A stretch of DNA of 64,000 nucleotides from Auriscalpium vulgare (GCA_019915015.1 JAHBBC010000008.1:1488001-1552000), one strand, 5' to 3'. Counted from the first letter of the stretch, positions 1 through 13,020 are shown. Made by a program: numbers and translations. Notes: generated by a model from the letters alone, not told the origin.

Positions 1-3000
1 CAACACCCGCCCGCTCAGCCTTGGTCAATCCCAGCCGACCGCCCCACTCCGCCCGCCCTCAGACGCCTCATCCAGCACTTTGTCCAGTCCAATCTAGACG
101 TCTTCCTGCAGGTCTCTCCCTCGCTCTCTCCAATGCTTCGTGTGGCATATCATCGCGCTCATTTTCATCATGGCTCCTTCGCCAATGTCCACTCTCCTCG
201 TGCTCAAGCGCAAGGCGCCACGTTTCTGCATCAACCCTCCGAATTCGAGAAACGGGGCGGCTGGATATGTTGGAGGAGACGAGAGATCGGTCGGTGCAGG
301 TGAAGAGGCATAGGGAGTTGGAGCCGGCGAGCAGTCAGAGAATATGGCCCGGCCCTTCCACTCTCTTAACGACACCACGCCTCTGCCTCGCCGACACCAC
401 GCCCCTGCCTCGAATACCCCGCTATCTGTGCATACACCACGCACCCTACACCTCCGCACCCTGCGCTCAGCTCACGCCTACTCGGCCCCTGCACGTGCTC
501 TTGTCGCTGTATGTGCCACCCCCGCATACATTCTCTCACTCAACGCCAGGCCACCCCCGCATACATTTTGTCAATGTCCGCCAACCCGTCCCCGCGACCG
601 CCAAAGCTGCTGTGGCCTCCAACCAAGATTCGAATGTAACGGAGCTGCCATATGTGTGAATGACTGCAGCCGTCAGGACGCCTCGCCATGCTCGCGCACC
701 CAGGCTAGCCAGCCTCTCAGCAGCGCGCTCGTCCTCCCTGGCGTGTGTCTCTCCTGACGACATGCCGACCTCCGCGGCGGCCGCGCGTGCGAAGATTCGC
801 GTCTGTCCTCACGCACGAGGTTCGCGTCTGGCATCAAGCACGAGGTTCGCGTCTGGCCTCAAGCACGAGGTTACCATGCGCGCTTGGGAATGAGAAGCAA
901 GACGCGGAGATGGGCAGCCGACGACGCGAAGAACAGAGTCTAAACGACAACTGGGTACGGCTCCCGGCCCTTTCTGCCCCAGCTTCCCACCAGCGGACGC
1001 GTACCGGAGCAGGATTTGGACGTCATGCTGGGCCCGAACATCTGGTGCGCTCGCTGGGCAGTGTCTTCTTCCGTCATGCGGGTCACCTGTGTGCTATGCT
1101 GGCGGGTCGCATTCCGGACGTCTGGCGTGGGGGAGGGAACGGAGGCCGTGCACGATGGGCGGGAGGTAGCGCAGCCGCCGACGAAGCTATGACGTGGTCA
1201 CGCGTCGGGCGCAAGACCAAGACGTATATGGGGCTATACCGCGATACAACTCGTCGGCCAACTCTGGTGCGCGTTGCTCTGCCCCGCTCGCGGTATCCTC
1301 AACCCATAGACAACACCTCCTTCCTTTCTTGCGCCTCAATCCAGCGCGCATATTACAAGTTCAAACTGCTCGTCACCAGGCCCAAGTATCATGATGATCG
1401 TGCCAGCGAGCTGAGAATGTCTCGGAATGGGTGCCCCGTCCGCCGTCCAGCGTCGTGCGTCGGGTTGGCCCACACCAGCACGCGCGCGCAACCACTGCTG
1501 CGCTCAGAATCCCGAGATTTGCGTCGAGGGAGCACGTCGTCGGGAGCGCGGACCTGTCTGAACTCGGCCTGTCGAATTGAGGGTGGGCCTCCAGCTGTCG
1601 CTCCCCCTATGATTGCCCCTCCGGTCCTCCAACGGGTACCTTCTAACGAATGGTACGCGCAAGTCTTGATCTTAATGGAGGCGTACACATCTGATACCCG
1701 TCATTGTGTTCTATATGGATGATAGTGCGGGGAGCTGGCTGGCGCGTATCGGCAGCTGCCTGCGCACTGTGGATCGTCGCCGTAGCGTCGACCTCCGAGG
1801 CACTCTTCCCGAGCTCCTGCGTGGAGATTCTCCAGCCTGGGTTTTGTGTCCATTGACGTGCGTACACGGTCGTCGCTCGAGTTGCCATGATGTGCTTCGG
1901 ATGCGGTAATTCATCCGGTGCAGGTTTGTCGGTGCTCGAGCGAGGCCTGGTTATACGCTGAGCTCCCAAGGCCCGTTGCGGGCTCGGGACTGGGAGCCTG
2001 TGGTCGCGATGAGGTGGAGGTGGACAATGACGCAGTCAATATATGCGCCGCCCAAAGGTGATGACGAGGTGAGTTTGAGAACATGCTTATACGCCGGTAC
2101 GAGCATATTGTATACATGCTACAACAGAATCAGATTGTGCGTTTGAGATATCGACGAGACTTCCGAGCATCGATAGAGCTGCATGCCGGTATGTATGCGC
2201 GTAGAGGCCGTTCATACTGTTAGTATTCCACAAATATCGTCCGGTGCAGAACAGTTCACGTCGTCGGCATCCACGTCGCTTCGACTTCACTGTCTTTCTC
2301 TCATTTGGCAGTGCAACTCCTTGACCCGCGAGTCCTAGCTCCTCTGCGGCGCTCGGGCGGGTTCATATTATAATAGCCTCTGCGCGAAGACACGACTCGT
2401 ACGAAAGACAATGCTATTGTGCGGTGCCTCACGATGGGCCGCGTCTCATCCAACCAGAGAACTGGACTATGTATAGCAGTAGAACAGAAACAATTGTATT
2501 GCCAACGACGTGCGCCTGCCCGGCGCCAAGATGATGCGAGAGTACCTCCTATCGTGGTCACTGATCTTCGTCAGCAGTTTATCTGCATGATCTTCAGTTC
2601 TCCTCATCCGAGCGACAAATGAGACGACATACTTCGGCGTCTTTCGCGGGGCGGTGCCTTTTCAGGGCGCTGGCGCGGATATGTTTATACATCTTCAGAA
2701 TAATGAAATCAGCAATAGGGTCATAATAACGGTGGGAGAGGTGTGCTGACCACGCGCTCAGTATGCACGTCGGACTGGAGAGCGAGAGTAAAGGGCCATG
2801 GTGAGAGAGGGCGCGCAGAGGGCAGCAGGCGGAGGGCGCGATGCGGGCGGGGGCACGGTGGGAGTACGAGCGCAAGCGGCGACTTCAGAAAGCCTTGGTC
2901 GCGTTGCTTTATATAGGGTAGCGGTGTGTTGGCTGTAGGCATGAAGCCAGATAGCGTTGCGGGAGTCACCGCGTTGGGGCGTCGAGATCACGTGGCGTTC

Positions 3001-4379
3001 GTCGAGCTGCCAGCGTTGCGGCTCGCCTTGCTGCATCGCCGACTCTTTGTCTCTCTGCTCTGGTCTGAACTCCCTGGTTTATGTCGACGACTGGACTGAC
3101 GAATCGGCCCGGCATCGGGCCACCACAGCGGCGGGTGCCAGCTCGGTCTCTCTGGAACGCATCGGATGCCATCGTTACGTCCCTTCCTCTCATCTCCATA
3201 GCTCATGTTGCACGTCAGTACTGACAGTGGATGGTTATGGGCGAAGAACCGATGCGGTGGACGTCGTGCATGTGTTAGCACGCCGCAGTACGCAGTCGTA
3301 TGTCGTGTGTCCACAGAATCATACTGATCTCCCATCGAAGCGCTGCACTGCATCGCTTCAATGGGTATATTGTGCTCATATTCGGATGCGTACTATGGCA
3401 AGCACTGGACCATTGATCAAGCACCGCCCAGTGCGCGCCGTCCGTGTCGGTTCCTCGTCGCATTCCTCTACGTCCATGCGCGACTAAATACAAACTACAT
3501 GCTATGGGCAGCGTCCTGGAAGAGATATGCTGATGAGGGCCCGCTTGGCCGCGGTACGCTACAGGCCTCTTTCCTTAGAATCTTACTGAGTTTTTCTATG
3601 GTCATCGCCCGCACAAAATGCATCCAGCATCGTCCGCTCGATGCGCTCCTGAACCGACAGTCCATGCAATCTCCTCTCTACCTCCCAATGCTCCTGCCGC
3701 TCACTCCCACACCATCTGGTCTCAGAGGCATCTGAGTCCCCATCCCCAAGGCACGTCTCTGCCCATCAGGATATCCACGCGGCCATGGCCCGGCCGACCT
3801 GTGCCTCAAGCGCTGCGCTTGCGATTTATCGGGGATCCAAGCATGCGATGCCGCCTCTTTTACGCTGGACAGCGGCGCGCCTCCGTGCTATCAATAGTCC
3901 AGGATGTAATATATGCGCCTGCGCCTCACGCGTCGGGGTGGGTGTGCCGCCTGCGGTACGTCGATCCGCGTCTGTTCTTTGTGTTATACTGACCATTTTC
4001 ACTACTGCATCCATTTCTGTCTTCTCCGTTCGTCAAGTGGCGTCTCGATACAGTCTGCTGCCCATGTCAATGCGCGAGCTAGTCGCGGATCGTGCCCATC
4101 GTCGACTGTCCGCGCGGGGTATATGCGCCTCAAATATTCCTGTGCCGCTAGGGTGTCGCGGTGCGTCATGAGCACAGCTCCTCTGTCGAATTTGCGCTCA
4201 CAGGCCTCTCCATGAACACGTTTTCCTATCTTTTCGACGCGTGCACGTTGTGCGCGTCTTTCTCTGCGCCTGCGCGTGCTCATCCAGAACTCCATGATAG
4301 CTAGCTGCCATCGCCCGTGACTCAGTTCCGTGGTCCGCATCCGCGCCTCGCGGATGATGCTACCCAAAACGCAGGTCAG
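1..4379. other. No supportable gene
   Basis: Open frames here overlap on both strands, lack recognisable domains and do not join through plausible introns. I see no transposase, reverse transcriptase or zinc-finger relic. It may be decayed repeat or intergenic DNA. Confidence 0.5.
811..880. repeat. Short tandem repeat, about 26-bp unit, 2.5 copies
   Basis: The core GCACGAGGTTCGCGTCTGGC occurs twice in tandem, followed by a partial third copy that begins GCACGAGGTT. No function can be assigned. Confidence 0.7.
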
Positions 4380-4459
4380 ACAACTGTGTAGGTAGGTATA
4401 GTAGTACTAAGACCTATAATAGTAGTATATACGAAGTACCATTAGTAGCTAATACCAGT

Positions 4460-5480
4460 ACATATCTTAGTAGCTGTTTTCGCAGTGCGTAGTATTCACT
4501 TCTGTGTCCGCAGGGTCTAATAGGTTGTGATTCTCATAGGATCTAGTATGTACTTTGTGCCGACAGGATTACTTCGCAGCGCGTAGTATTTACGTCCGCG
4601 TCCGCTAGGGGGTATTTCTCATAGGATCCGGTATTTACTTTGTGACTATAGGATTACTTTGCAGCGCGTAGTGTTCACTTCTGGGTCCCCTAGTGTAGTA
4701 TTTCTCATAGGATCGGGTATTTACTTTGGGCCTACAGAATTGATTCGCGGCCCGTAGTATTCACTTCTGCGTCCGCTATGGGGTATTTCTCATAGGATCC
4801 AGTATTTACTTTGTGACTATAGGATTACTTTGCAGCGCGTAGTGTTCACTTCTGGGTCCCCTAGTGTAGTATTTCTCATAGGATCGGGTATTTACTTTGG
4901 GCCTACAGAATTGATTCGCGGCCCGTAGTATTCACTTCTGCGTCCGCTATGGGGTATTTCTCATAGGATCCAGTATTTACTTTGTGACTATAGGATTACT
5001 TTGCAGCGCGTAGTGTTCACTTCTGTGTCCGCTAGGGTATTATTTTTCATATGATCGGGTATTCACTTTGGGCCTACAGAATTGATTTGCGGCCCGTAGT
5101 ATTCACTTCTGCGTCCGCTATGGGGTATTTCTCATAGGATCCAGTATTTACTTTGTGACTATAGGATTACTTTGCAGCGCGTAGTGTTCACTTCTGTGTC
5201 CGCTAGGGTATTATTTTTCATATGATCGGGTATTTACTTTGGGCCTACAGAATTGATTCGCGGCCCGTAGTATTCACCTCTGCGTCCGCTAGGGGGTATT
5301 TCTCATAGGATCCAGTATTTACTTTGTGACTATAGGATTACTTTGTAGCGCGTAGTGTTCACTTCTGTGTCCGCTAGGGTAGCATTTTTCAATGATCGGG
5401 TATCTACTTTGTGCCTACAGAATTAATTTGCAGCGCGTAGTATTCACTTCAGTGTCCATTGGGTAGTATTCCTTGAGAAT
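4460..5480. repeat. 171-bp tandem array with 86+85-bp subunits
   Basis: The anchor GGATCC recurs at 4624, 4795, 4966, 5137 and 5308, an exact 171-bp spacing each time. Inside each unit a related anchor GGATCG begins 86 bp later (for example 4710), so the monomer is a dimer of diverged half-units. Each half-unit contains decamers of the type AGTATTTACT or AGTATTCACT. A more diverged copy precedes 4624. The array lies just beyond the 3' end of the minus-strand KDZ transposase gene, so it could be a subterminal transposase-binding array. That is inference; it could equally be an unrelated minisatellite. Confidence 0.85.
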
Positions 5481-5900
5481 ACTCCCGTTGCCAATAGCGG
5501 GCTACGGGGATGGAGTAAGTACTTTGCTCCGCTGAGACATAGTGAATACTGCCTACTACCTTCCTGGATATAAATTTTACAGCGGGAAACGGGTGGTGTC
5601 ATAGTAAGTACTAGCGCGCCTCTAGGTACGCCAGGGCACTGCCTCTCAACGTGTAGTGAATACTTAGTCATTTGAGTCGGCACTTAACTGCAGATATGGG
5701 GACCTACGACATAGTGATTACTACCGTGCCTCGCAAGTAAATATTGCGGCTGACCCAGTTGCGACATAGTATTAACTTGGTCGTGTACCTCGAGAGTTTG
5801 AGACTTAGCCGTACATCAGGCCTCCGGGTCAGCACACAGTATTTACTACAAGCGTGCCTCAAAATCCGCAACTTAGCCAACATAGTGATGACATCTAGAA
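5481..5900. repeat. Diverged continuation of the decamer array, inverted orientation
   Basis: The 171-bp periodicity is lost but the decamer persists, now mostly as the reverse complement (AGTGAATACT near 5540 and 5650) or as AGTAAGTACT and AGTATTTACT forms. The array therefore switches orientation around 5.47 kb. Confidence 0.6.
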
Positions 5901-6033
5901 CCTATTCGGAATGTGCCGGATGACTTGTACTCCCATTTGCACCGCACGCCGAGTTATCGCAAACTGTATCTGAGTTCTGCATCCATGGCCTTGTCATCAA
6001 GCTACTTATACACACAACGCCCGAGCGCGCTAG

Positions 6034-9000
6034 CTACCACATATCATCCATCGCGTCCTGCACATCACGACCAGCCGTCGCGAGATCAGTACTGTCAGGC
6101 TCACCAGTATGCAAGTCGTCGCCTTGGGACAAATCATCGGATATGTCAGAAGAGTCGACGTCGGAGGCATCTTCATCTGCGTCATTGTTGATGACGGAGC
6201 TGCTGCTGTCCACAGCGCGCGCTGGGTCGGAGGCTGCAGCTGTGGCTGCGGCGGCTGCGGCGGCTGCGACACCTGCGACACCTGTGCCATGTTGATTGGC
6301 GGTTGTGGACGGCGCGAGAGGCCACGGATCAGGGAGGGAGTACTGTGCGAGGATGGGTTTCCAGATGGAGATGAATGAGCGGCCGAGCTCGTCAAATTGA
6401 GCCGCCTGGCGATGAGCGTATGCGGTGAGCCCGGACGACACGTCAGGCCGGACCTCGGGTCGACTGCTGATGCGATCCCGCCACTGCTGCGCACGCGCTT
6501 CCATGAAGCGCACCGCCCGACGCATCTCCTCCTGAAGGTGCACGATTTCTTCGTCCCAGCGGTCAACGCGCGATTTTGCATTGACCCAGTCAACGCGGAC
6601 ACCTTATGATGAGGAAACATGAGGGGATATACCAGGTATAAGACAGCCAACACGTACTGTCCGTGATCTCAGCCTCTGACGCGTCTTCATCCATGCCGAC
6701 AATGTCGCGCGCGTCGGCCCGCAACGCACGCCATATCCAGCTCTGCTCGAAATGTCCCTTGCCGAGCTTGTTCGACTCCTGGCGTGGTGAGCGGATGTCG
6801 GCATCGCGCAGCTCCTTGAACTTGTGAGTCCAGGTGCCGTTCGGGTCCAGCTGGGTCAGTGCCGTGCGAGCGCCGCGATAGCGCTGAACATAACGCGTAA
6901 CCTTCTCCATCAGTCGTGTGATGTAGTTGCGTGAGCGTGTGTTGGCCTTCTGACCAGGACCGGCGATATGGATGCGCTTGAAGTGTACGTGGGTGTGCCG
7001 AATCCGTAGGTAGCGACGGACCTCAACTTCGAGTTAGCCCGACTGCGAGAAGACGTACGGACTGCTAGACTCACCTGATACAACGCCTCCTCTGCTTGCC
7101 CCAATCGAAGCCTCAGCTCCTTCTGAACCAGACCGGGCACGCAGCCGGTCGCGCGGAGCTCCGCAGGAAGTTGAGATGGTAGGTACAGGGTCTCCAGCTC
7201 GGGGCGATCAACGGGCGCACCGTTGTCGTTAGTCGTCCCGGCCTCGGACGGTTCAGAAGAGGGAGACGCAGCAGACAGCAGCGCAGCGGCGCACGGGATG
7301 TAGAGTTGTTGTACATGGCGCCAGGTGGTGATGCGGTGTCGAAGGGTGGTTTGCTTCTCCTTGAGTGCTACCTTCTCGACGCTGTTGTGTCGATCCTTCG
7401 GTGTCTTCTGTTTGCTCGAGCCTTCTGTTGGAATGCGCATGGCCGCACGGAGGCTCTGGGCTTTCTCCCTCACGAGGCGTCTAGCACAATCTGTCAGCCA
7501 TGAGTCGCAACCAAAACATGGCGACGCACTGTTGCTCCTCGAGTTCGAACCCAACTGTTAAGAACATACTCGCCGTAGTCTCGTGCGGTGCGAGCTGTCC
7601 CTCAGCCGCCTCTTTCGCCTCTTCCTCCGCAAGCTCCAAGCGAACGTCGACCAGTGATGTAGCTAAGGGGACAAAGACGCACCCATCAGCACAGCATAAA
7701 CACATCAAGGTACGAACACGTACATACGACGGGCTCCTCGTAGGGATTCGGCGCCCTTCTATCCCCATCATACGCGCGCATCATCTCGGCCCACTCTTGC
7801 TGTGTCTCGATAGGTATGTTCTCGGAAGCTTCTGCGAAGGCTGGCCGCTGTTGCTCGAGAGCTTCAAAAGCGACCTTCAGGCTCTTCTTCACCAGTCGAG
7901 CTGTATACTACGCGTGAGAAGCTACGTCAGAACAAAATGAGAGGACGCACGAGTCGAGATTGTCTTCCGCCAATTGATGGCGCCGAGACTGTCATCAATG
8001 CTCTCATGGCGCGAGGCACCCGTCATCTCCCGTGTGCTCAGCGCAACCCCATTTAGATCTGACCACCCGCCCTCGATTCCCTCGCCATGAGTTCGTCCCA
8101 CGCCGAATATGTTGTTGAGTGAGTACCCAGTCTGGCATTTGGGACCGTGCGCAATGAGGTGGAATTTGGGCACGGCCCACGTCAGACGGAGCGCGGCGGT
8201 GTCGATGTGAAAGTGCTCTGGGTACCTGGCCTGACGCGTGTCGAAGTTCTTGGAAAAAGAACACGCTATGTCATAGGAGATGTACAGCGTTCGGATCTCC
8301 GGCGCTGATAGCGCCAGGGCCGAGAGAAGCATATAGTCCATGCTTGCGTATCTGTCCGAGTGTTTCAGCACGCGTCAACACTGCAACGGACACGCTGCTC
8401 ACCTCTCACCGTAGTGCAAATCCCCCACGCCATGACGCAGATAAAAACAATGCCGGGAGCAGACGACCGCGCCAACACCGTTGACACTGAAGCGGCGCTG
8501 CGCGGGTAGGTTCGCATGGTCGATAGCAGAATGATTGGAGTCACAATATTTGATCTGCAGAATTCCATCAGACAATACTGATGACCGGCGATATTTTTAC
8601 TTACCTCCGGCTCGTTCTTGTACCTCTCACAGTGCTCGTTGTACGGGCCTTGCTCGACAAAATACCCCCAGCCCGGTGCGAGCTCAGTGTCGACGAGCTT
8701 CCGGTTCTTGAGCTTGAGCTTAAAGTTGGCATCGACAGCAAGAAACATGGCATGTTTCCATCTGCACGCAAACAATTCAATGTACGCTCGGAAATAGAAA
8801 TTCAGGGCGCACCTCTCGTCTTCAGGGACGTCTTCCCACCCATCGGGCATGTTCATGCCCGGCTGCGGACAGAGCGGACACTGGACTACCAACTCGCCGG
8901 GTTTGGTCGCCTCGATTCCCGCAGGATCGTGCCCACGACCGGCGCGCTTGAGAGCGCGAATGTGACGAAAGAACCGCACGGATCGAATGAACTCCCTGTA

Positions 9001-9280
9001 CCGATACTGTGAAAGGTAATGGTGAGTAAGGCAAGAGAGAGTCAAGCGAGACACGAACCTTTGGAGGCCGTGTTCCAATGCCGTCCGTGAGCCGGACAAG
9101 GCTGCACCAATAGTCATATGCATTGAGTTTGCTCTGCACCGTCATAGCATGGAAAGCCTTGAGCGTACGCAGCGTCACCGCAGTCTGCGGGCGCTCCGTT
9201 GTTGCTGGCCACAAGCTTGCGCGTAGGAGTTGGACGGTATGGTGATGTGAGCCGAGGACGCCGCACGCGCAGAAGTCAAC
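6034..9280 (-). pseudogene. KDZ (Kyakuja-Dileera-Zisupton) transposase, N-terminally truncated
   Basis: DDE-type transposase of the fungal KDZ superfamily, read on the minus strand through several short introns down to a stop at 6034. Family blocks appear in order: VDFCAC, then the block around RAGRGHDPAGIEA, a zinc-binding CPLCPQPG motif, then VDANFKLK, SYDIACSF, VPKFHLIAHGPKCQ and HGEGIEGGW. The presumed catalytic acids are the Asp codon at 8731-8733, the Asp codon at 8270-8272 and a Glu at 8072-8083. The coiled-coil region and acidic Ser/Asp-rich tail are also present. The catalytic part is undamaged, but upstream of VDFCAC the frame ends within about 3 bp of the terminal repeat of the neighbouring element. 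The cysteine-rich N-terminus usual in this family is missing and I could not find it beyond the far end of that element at 25.07 kb. It is best read as a KDZ gene cut by the insertion, followed by loss of the other half. Confidence 0.88.
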
Positions 9281-9282
9281 TT

Positions 9283-9307
9283 ATCTGGAAACCTACTCTA
9301 TACTAAT
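9283..9307 (+). repeat. Left terminal inverted repeat, 25 bp
   Basis: Begins ATCTGGAAACCTACTC and is the exact reverse complement of 25043-25067. It abuts the last in-frame codon of the KDZ transposase on its left. Confidence 0.9.
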
Positions 9308-9631
9308 ATCGTCTAAATTACCTCTTATAGCTGCTAATTATGATTAGCATTATATTAGGGTACCCCTTCGTTATTGTGCACTTATTTGTATCTTATTTGC
9401 ACACAATGCACCATATCCCACAGACTCTGCAGACAGCAATAGCATATAATTAGGCTCTAATTTGGCGCACAGAGTATATAATAAGTACAGAGCAGAAGAC
9501 AAGCATGGTAGTATTAGGGACAGGGACAGGCCATGTTGCAGAAAATATGAAGGAATAAGCAATGATCGCGCGCAAATAAGCCTGCACTTACAACACCGCA
9601 TCCGAAACCGCGACCACAGCGTGGCCCACAG

Positions 9632-12600
9632 TCAGCTCGAACCACTGGCAGCAAAATTCGCAGCAAAATGCTTGGCGTTCACGATATCGTCCTCGTCATC
9701 GCTGGGTGCGTCGCCGTCGCCGTCGTCGAACTCGTTGGGGTCGCGGCCCGCGCCAGATCTACATGCAAGGAACATCAGCACATGATCAAGGCTATACTCC
9801 CACAAAGCTAGTGCTCACGATGCGTCTTGGTACAACTTGGCTAGCATTGCCCAGAATGCTTGGGCATTTGTACCCTTCAGGCGCGCAAGGCGCTTCAGAT
9901 GGTCCTGGTACACGAGCTTGAATTTGTCCGAGTCGAAAGGGATCTTGGTCGCAGCGCCGGGGCCCAGCGCGTGAGATTGAAGGCCCGCGTCGATCTACAT
10001 TGTGTCGCGGTTAGTTTGATAGATCTAGCACGACAGGAACGTACCGTTGTTGCCACAAACGCCAGCATCACTGGCGGTATGACGGGCTCCTTGCGCCCAG
10101 GCGACACGTTGATGTACAATGCCTTCGGGAAGCGGAAGGCCGCGCGGGCTCCGAAGAACTTCTCCTCGAGGAGGTCCACAATGGCAGGGTGGTGGAACGG
10201 CAGGCCAGTGTTGAATTTCAGAGTCTAGGCAGCCGCGCCCGCCGCCGCCAGAGGGAAGCGTCACTCCAGTCAGACAAGGCGGCCACACAAATTGGGGAGG
10301 CAAGACCCACTCACCGCGATGTCGCCTGGGAAGACGTACAGACGGCCATTGAGCCCGCCCTGAAGCACGCGTGCCATATTCTTCGCGTACTTTCCCTCGG
10401 GTATCTCCTTGAGTTTGTACGCGGACTTGACGATGTTGTCGGCCCCAACTTTGATCTTCAACCGATGGTTCGCCATCCGCGCCTCGGGCTAAAAAGATGC
10501 GTCCTCCTCAGCGCACCCCAGCAGCAGCAATGTCGATGACTCACCATGATGGCCATGCCCTCCCTGTACGCCGGGTCCTCTTGCAGCCTTGCCACGATGT
10601 CCATCTTCTTCAAGTCGGTCGCGGCGACAGTTAGCGCCTCCGCAATGTACGCTTCCCTAGCGCCCTCCACAGGGTAAGCATTTTTGAAGAACATGAACTT
10701 CGACACCTCATGCTTCATGGCGCGCTGGATGACCTGCGCCACATCTCGTGTCTGGTCGCCCATGGTCATACGACTCCTTCCACCCTTCTCAGGGAAGACC
10801 AGGTCTGTTGACGCCGGCCAGCCGTTGCGCTCACTAGCCGGTGCAGCGATAGCAGTCTTCACGGCTTGACTTGCAGGGCCGCAGGAGTTGCTGCGTGCGA
10901 CGGAGCCGGCGACGTCGGGGCCGTGGTTACTGTCCTGCCCGTCTGCACTGTCGTGCAATACGAGCTGTAGCATGTCGTCGTCGATGCCGTTCTGAAGTTT
11001 GTTAGTACGCATACTAATCAAAACTTATCTCCTTAACTTGAGTAGATGGCGTGCCTGCGGCTCTTCTGCTGCCATTTGCTGCGGCAGTTGGTGTCTGCGC
11101 TTGTCGCGTTAGTGGCGCAGCGCAACCGATGTCGGGAGGTACATACGCGGCCGTATCTGCCCCACCCGGATGCCTCACCGTCGTCCGACGAATCTTCGAC
11201 GACGACCACACCGGACATGCTCGGGAGCAGGCCAGCGGTCTGCGATGAGCAACTCGTCGTCAGCCGCGCAGACGTCAAGAATATGGCGGCGACGTACCTT
11301 GGCAACGTTCAAACGTACCAGCCAAACAGATCAGCTAACGCCAGTGGGAGATCGGGCGTGCCAACTTACCTGTGTCTCGCTCTGATGGCCTCGAGGGTCG
11401 CTCGACAGCGCCTTCTTCTGCGCTGAAGGCCGCGACATGTTGGGCCTGCGCGGGACGACGACCATCTGCGAGGAAAACAAGTGAGTCCGACCGACAGGAC
11501 ATGCCTGTGGCCCGCGGGGTGCGCCTACATACCTCCACCTGTGTCGCATGGCCGTGGGTGTTGTTTGCTGGTGCCTTCTTCTGGACGGGCGGGCGCGGTT
11601 GAGCGGCCGCGATGGCAGCCTTCCCCTTACCTTTTAACGCTGACGGGATGCGCGGCGGGGAGCCCTCTGGCGAGGCAATGACTCGGGATGAGCGCGAGGA
11701 GGAGTGGCGAGGTCGGGAGGATGACTTTGCGACGTCTTCAAAGTCGGAGAGCTCTGCCAGGGAGTCGTCGAGCAAGCGTCGCTCGTCCTCTGTGACAGGC
11801 GCAGGTACAGCGTCTGTTGAGGCCCATTGGGGCGTCTGGATCCCACGGAGAAGGCGCTCAGCGCTTGAAAGCTTGAGGTCCAAATGAGGTGAACCAACTC
11901 ACCGCCCGGTTGAACTGACGCTCGACGTTAGACTTCCTACCTCCCTCTTCGCCGTCTACCTCCGCCGACCACTCTTCATCCTTCTCAGGCGCCTCTCCGT
12001 CGGACTCCGGAAGATCCAGGGCCTCGCCAAAGAGCTCTTCATCGTCCAGCGCCAGTTGTGTGCCGCGATTGGATGTGCTCAGGCTCGCGTTCGAAGCCAT
12101 CCAGGAGTTGTCGGCCGCCCTCGGGAGATCTTCAACGGGCGTGACCCGGGAAAGCACCATGCGCTATGATAAGGTGAGGTTGTTCTGACTTCATCCCGAG
12201 CAATCACTCACACGTGTCGCGCGTGTCTTCATCCGTCGTGTCTTCGTCCAGCGCATCGTTCAGGGCAGACTCGTTGGCGGCCTGCTCGCGCACGGTTGGT
12301 CCTTGCTTTCCAGACTGTGCTCGCGGGGCTGTGATGGCGCTGAGGGTGAATGGTTCGCTAATGCACGCCTTCACTCACCTGCGTTTGACTTTGCTTTCTT
12401 AGTAGCGCTTGATTTAGAAGCTCTCGGCTCGGCAGTTGACGCCGCCCGCTTGCGAGCCCCAGGGCCGTCGGACGCTTCCTCCTCGCTCTCACCGTTGGCG
12501 GGGCGACTGGATCTGTCCAGCGCTGTGGAAGAGTTGTCAGACGCCGCATACGTCGAGTAAAGGTGAGCTGCTGCGTGCCAGTCGACGATTTTTTCTTCGC

Positions 12601-12831
12601 TGCTGATTTTCTTGGCTCTGTGGGTGTTGATTAACGGCCAGCGCTCTGCACTACGAGACATAGCCGCTCACGACGTATGGGAGGGGTGTTCACATCCCCA
12701 TCAACGTTGACATCCCCGCCGGCGGCCTGCTTCCCGCGTTGACGTGGCGCTATCTTGCGCTGCGTACTAGGGGGCTGCTGCCCATCGCTATCTTTGCGGG
12801 CGCCCGATGTTTTCTTGCTACGAGTGCGCAT
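9632..12831 (-). CDS. DUF6532-domain protein
   Basis: Multi-exon minus-strand gene. The start at 12831 is chosen because the basic segment MRTRSKKTSGARK begins there and a TATAAAA lies about 90 bp upstream. The N-terminal half is low-complexity, acidic and Ser/Lys-rich, suggesting a disordered nuclear protein. The C-terminal half resembles the Agaricomycete DUF6532 domain, including PFHHPAIVDLLEEKFF and an IPPVMLAFVATT helix. Checked C-terminal exons are 10545-10991, 10315-10488, 10045-10224, 9819-9994 and 9632-9758; their phases are consistent and the last ends DDEDDIVNAKHF plus a short tail. N-terminal exon borders are not all resolved. The gene is divergent from the Plavaka transposase and lies inside the same element, which suggests co-mobilisation. 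DUF6532 has no known biochemical function. Confidence 0.75.
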
Positions 12832-13020
12832 CGACGAGCGGCCACCGGGCAGACAAAATGAGGGACAGTGTGGTGAGAGGACAAGTCGCACGGTCTGCCC
12901 GCTGCTGACTTGGAAGCAATTTTATAGGACCTGCCCGGGGCGCGCCACATTATAGCTCCGCCTTGGTGATTTGGTCCCTGCCTGTATCACTCCCTCCCGT
13001 TCCCCTTGAATTCACGCATC
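12832..13020. promoter_or_regulatory. Divergent promoter between DUF6532 gene and Plavaka transposase
   Basis: Only 189 bp separate the two start codons. On the minus strand CTATAAAATTG occurs near 12920, about 90 bp upstream of the DUF6532 start. No equally clear TATA faces the transposase. Both genes probably share this bidirectional control region. Confidence 0.6.

Noticed and set aside
745..1722. 325-aa ORF in the left region
   Set aside because: No domain or intron logic, composition like the surrounding non-coding DNA, overlapping ORFs on both strands.
4624..5478. Centromeric satellite because of the 171-bp period
   Set aside because: The period equals that of human alpha satellite only by coincidence; the array is about 1 kb and next to a transposase gene.
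4460..5480. CRISPR-like regularly spaced array
   Set aside because: Whole units are repeated without variable spacers, and the genome is eukaryotic.
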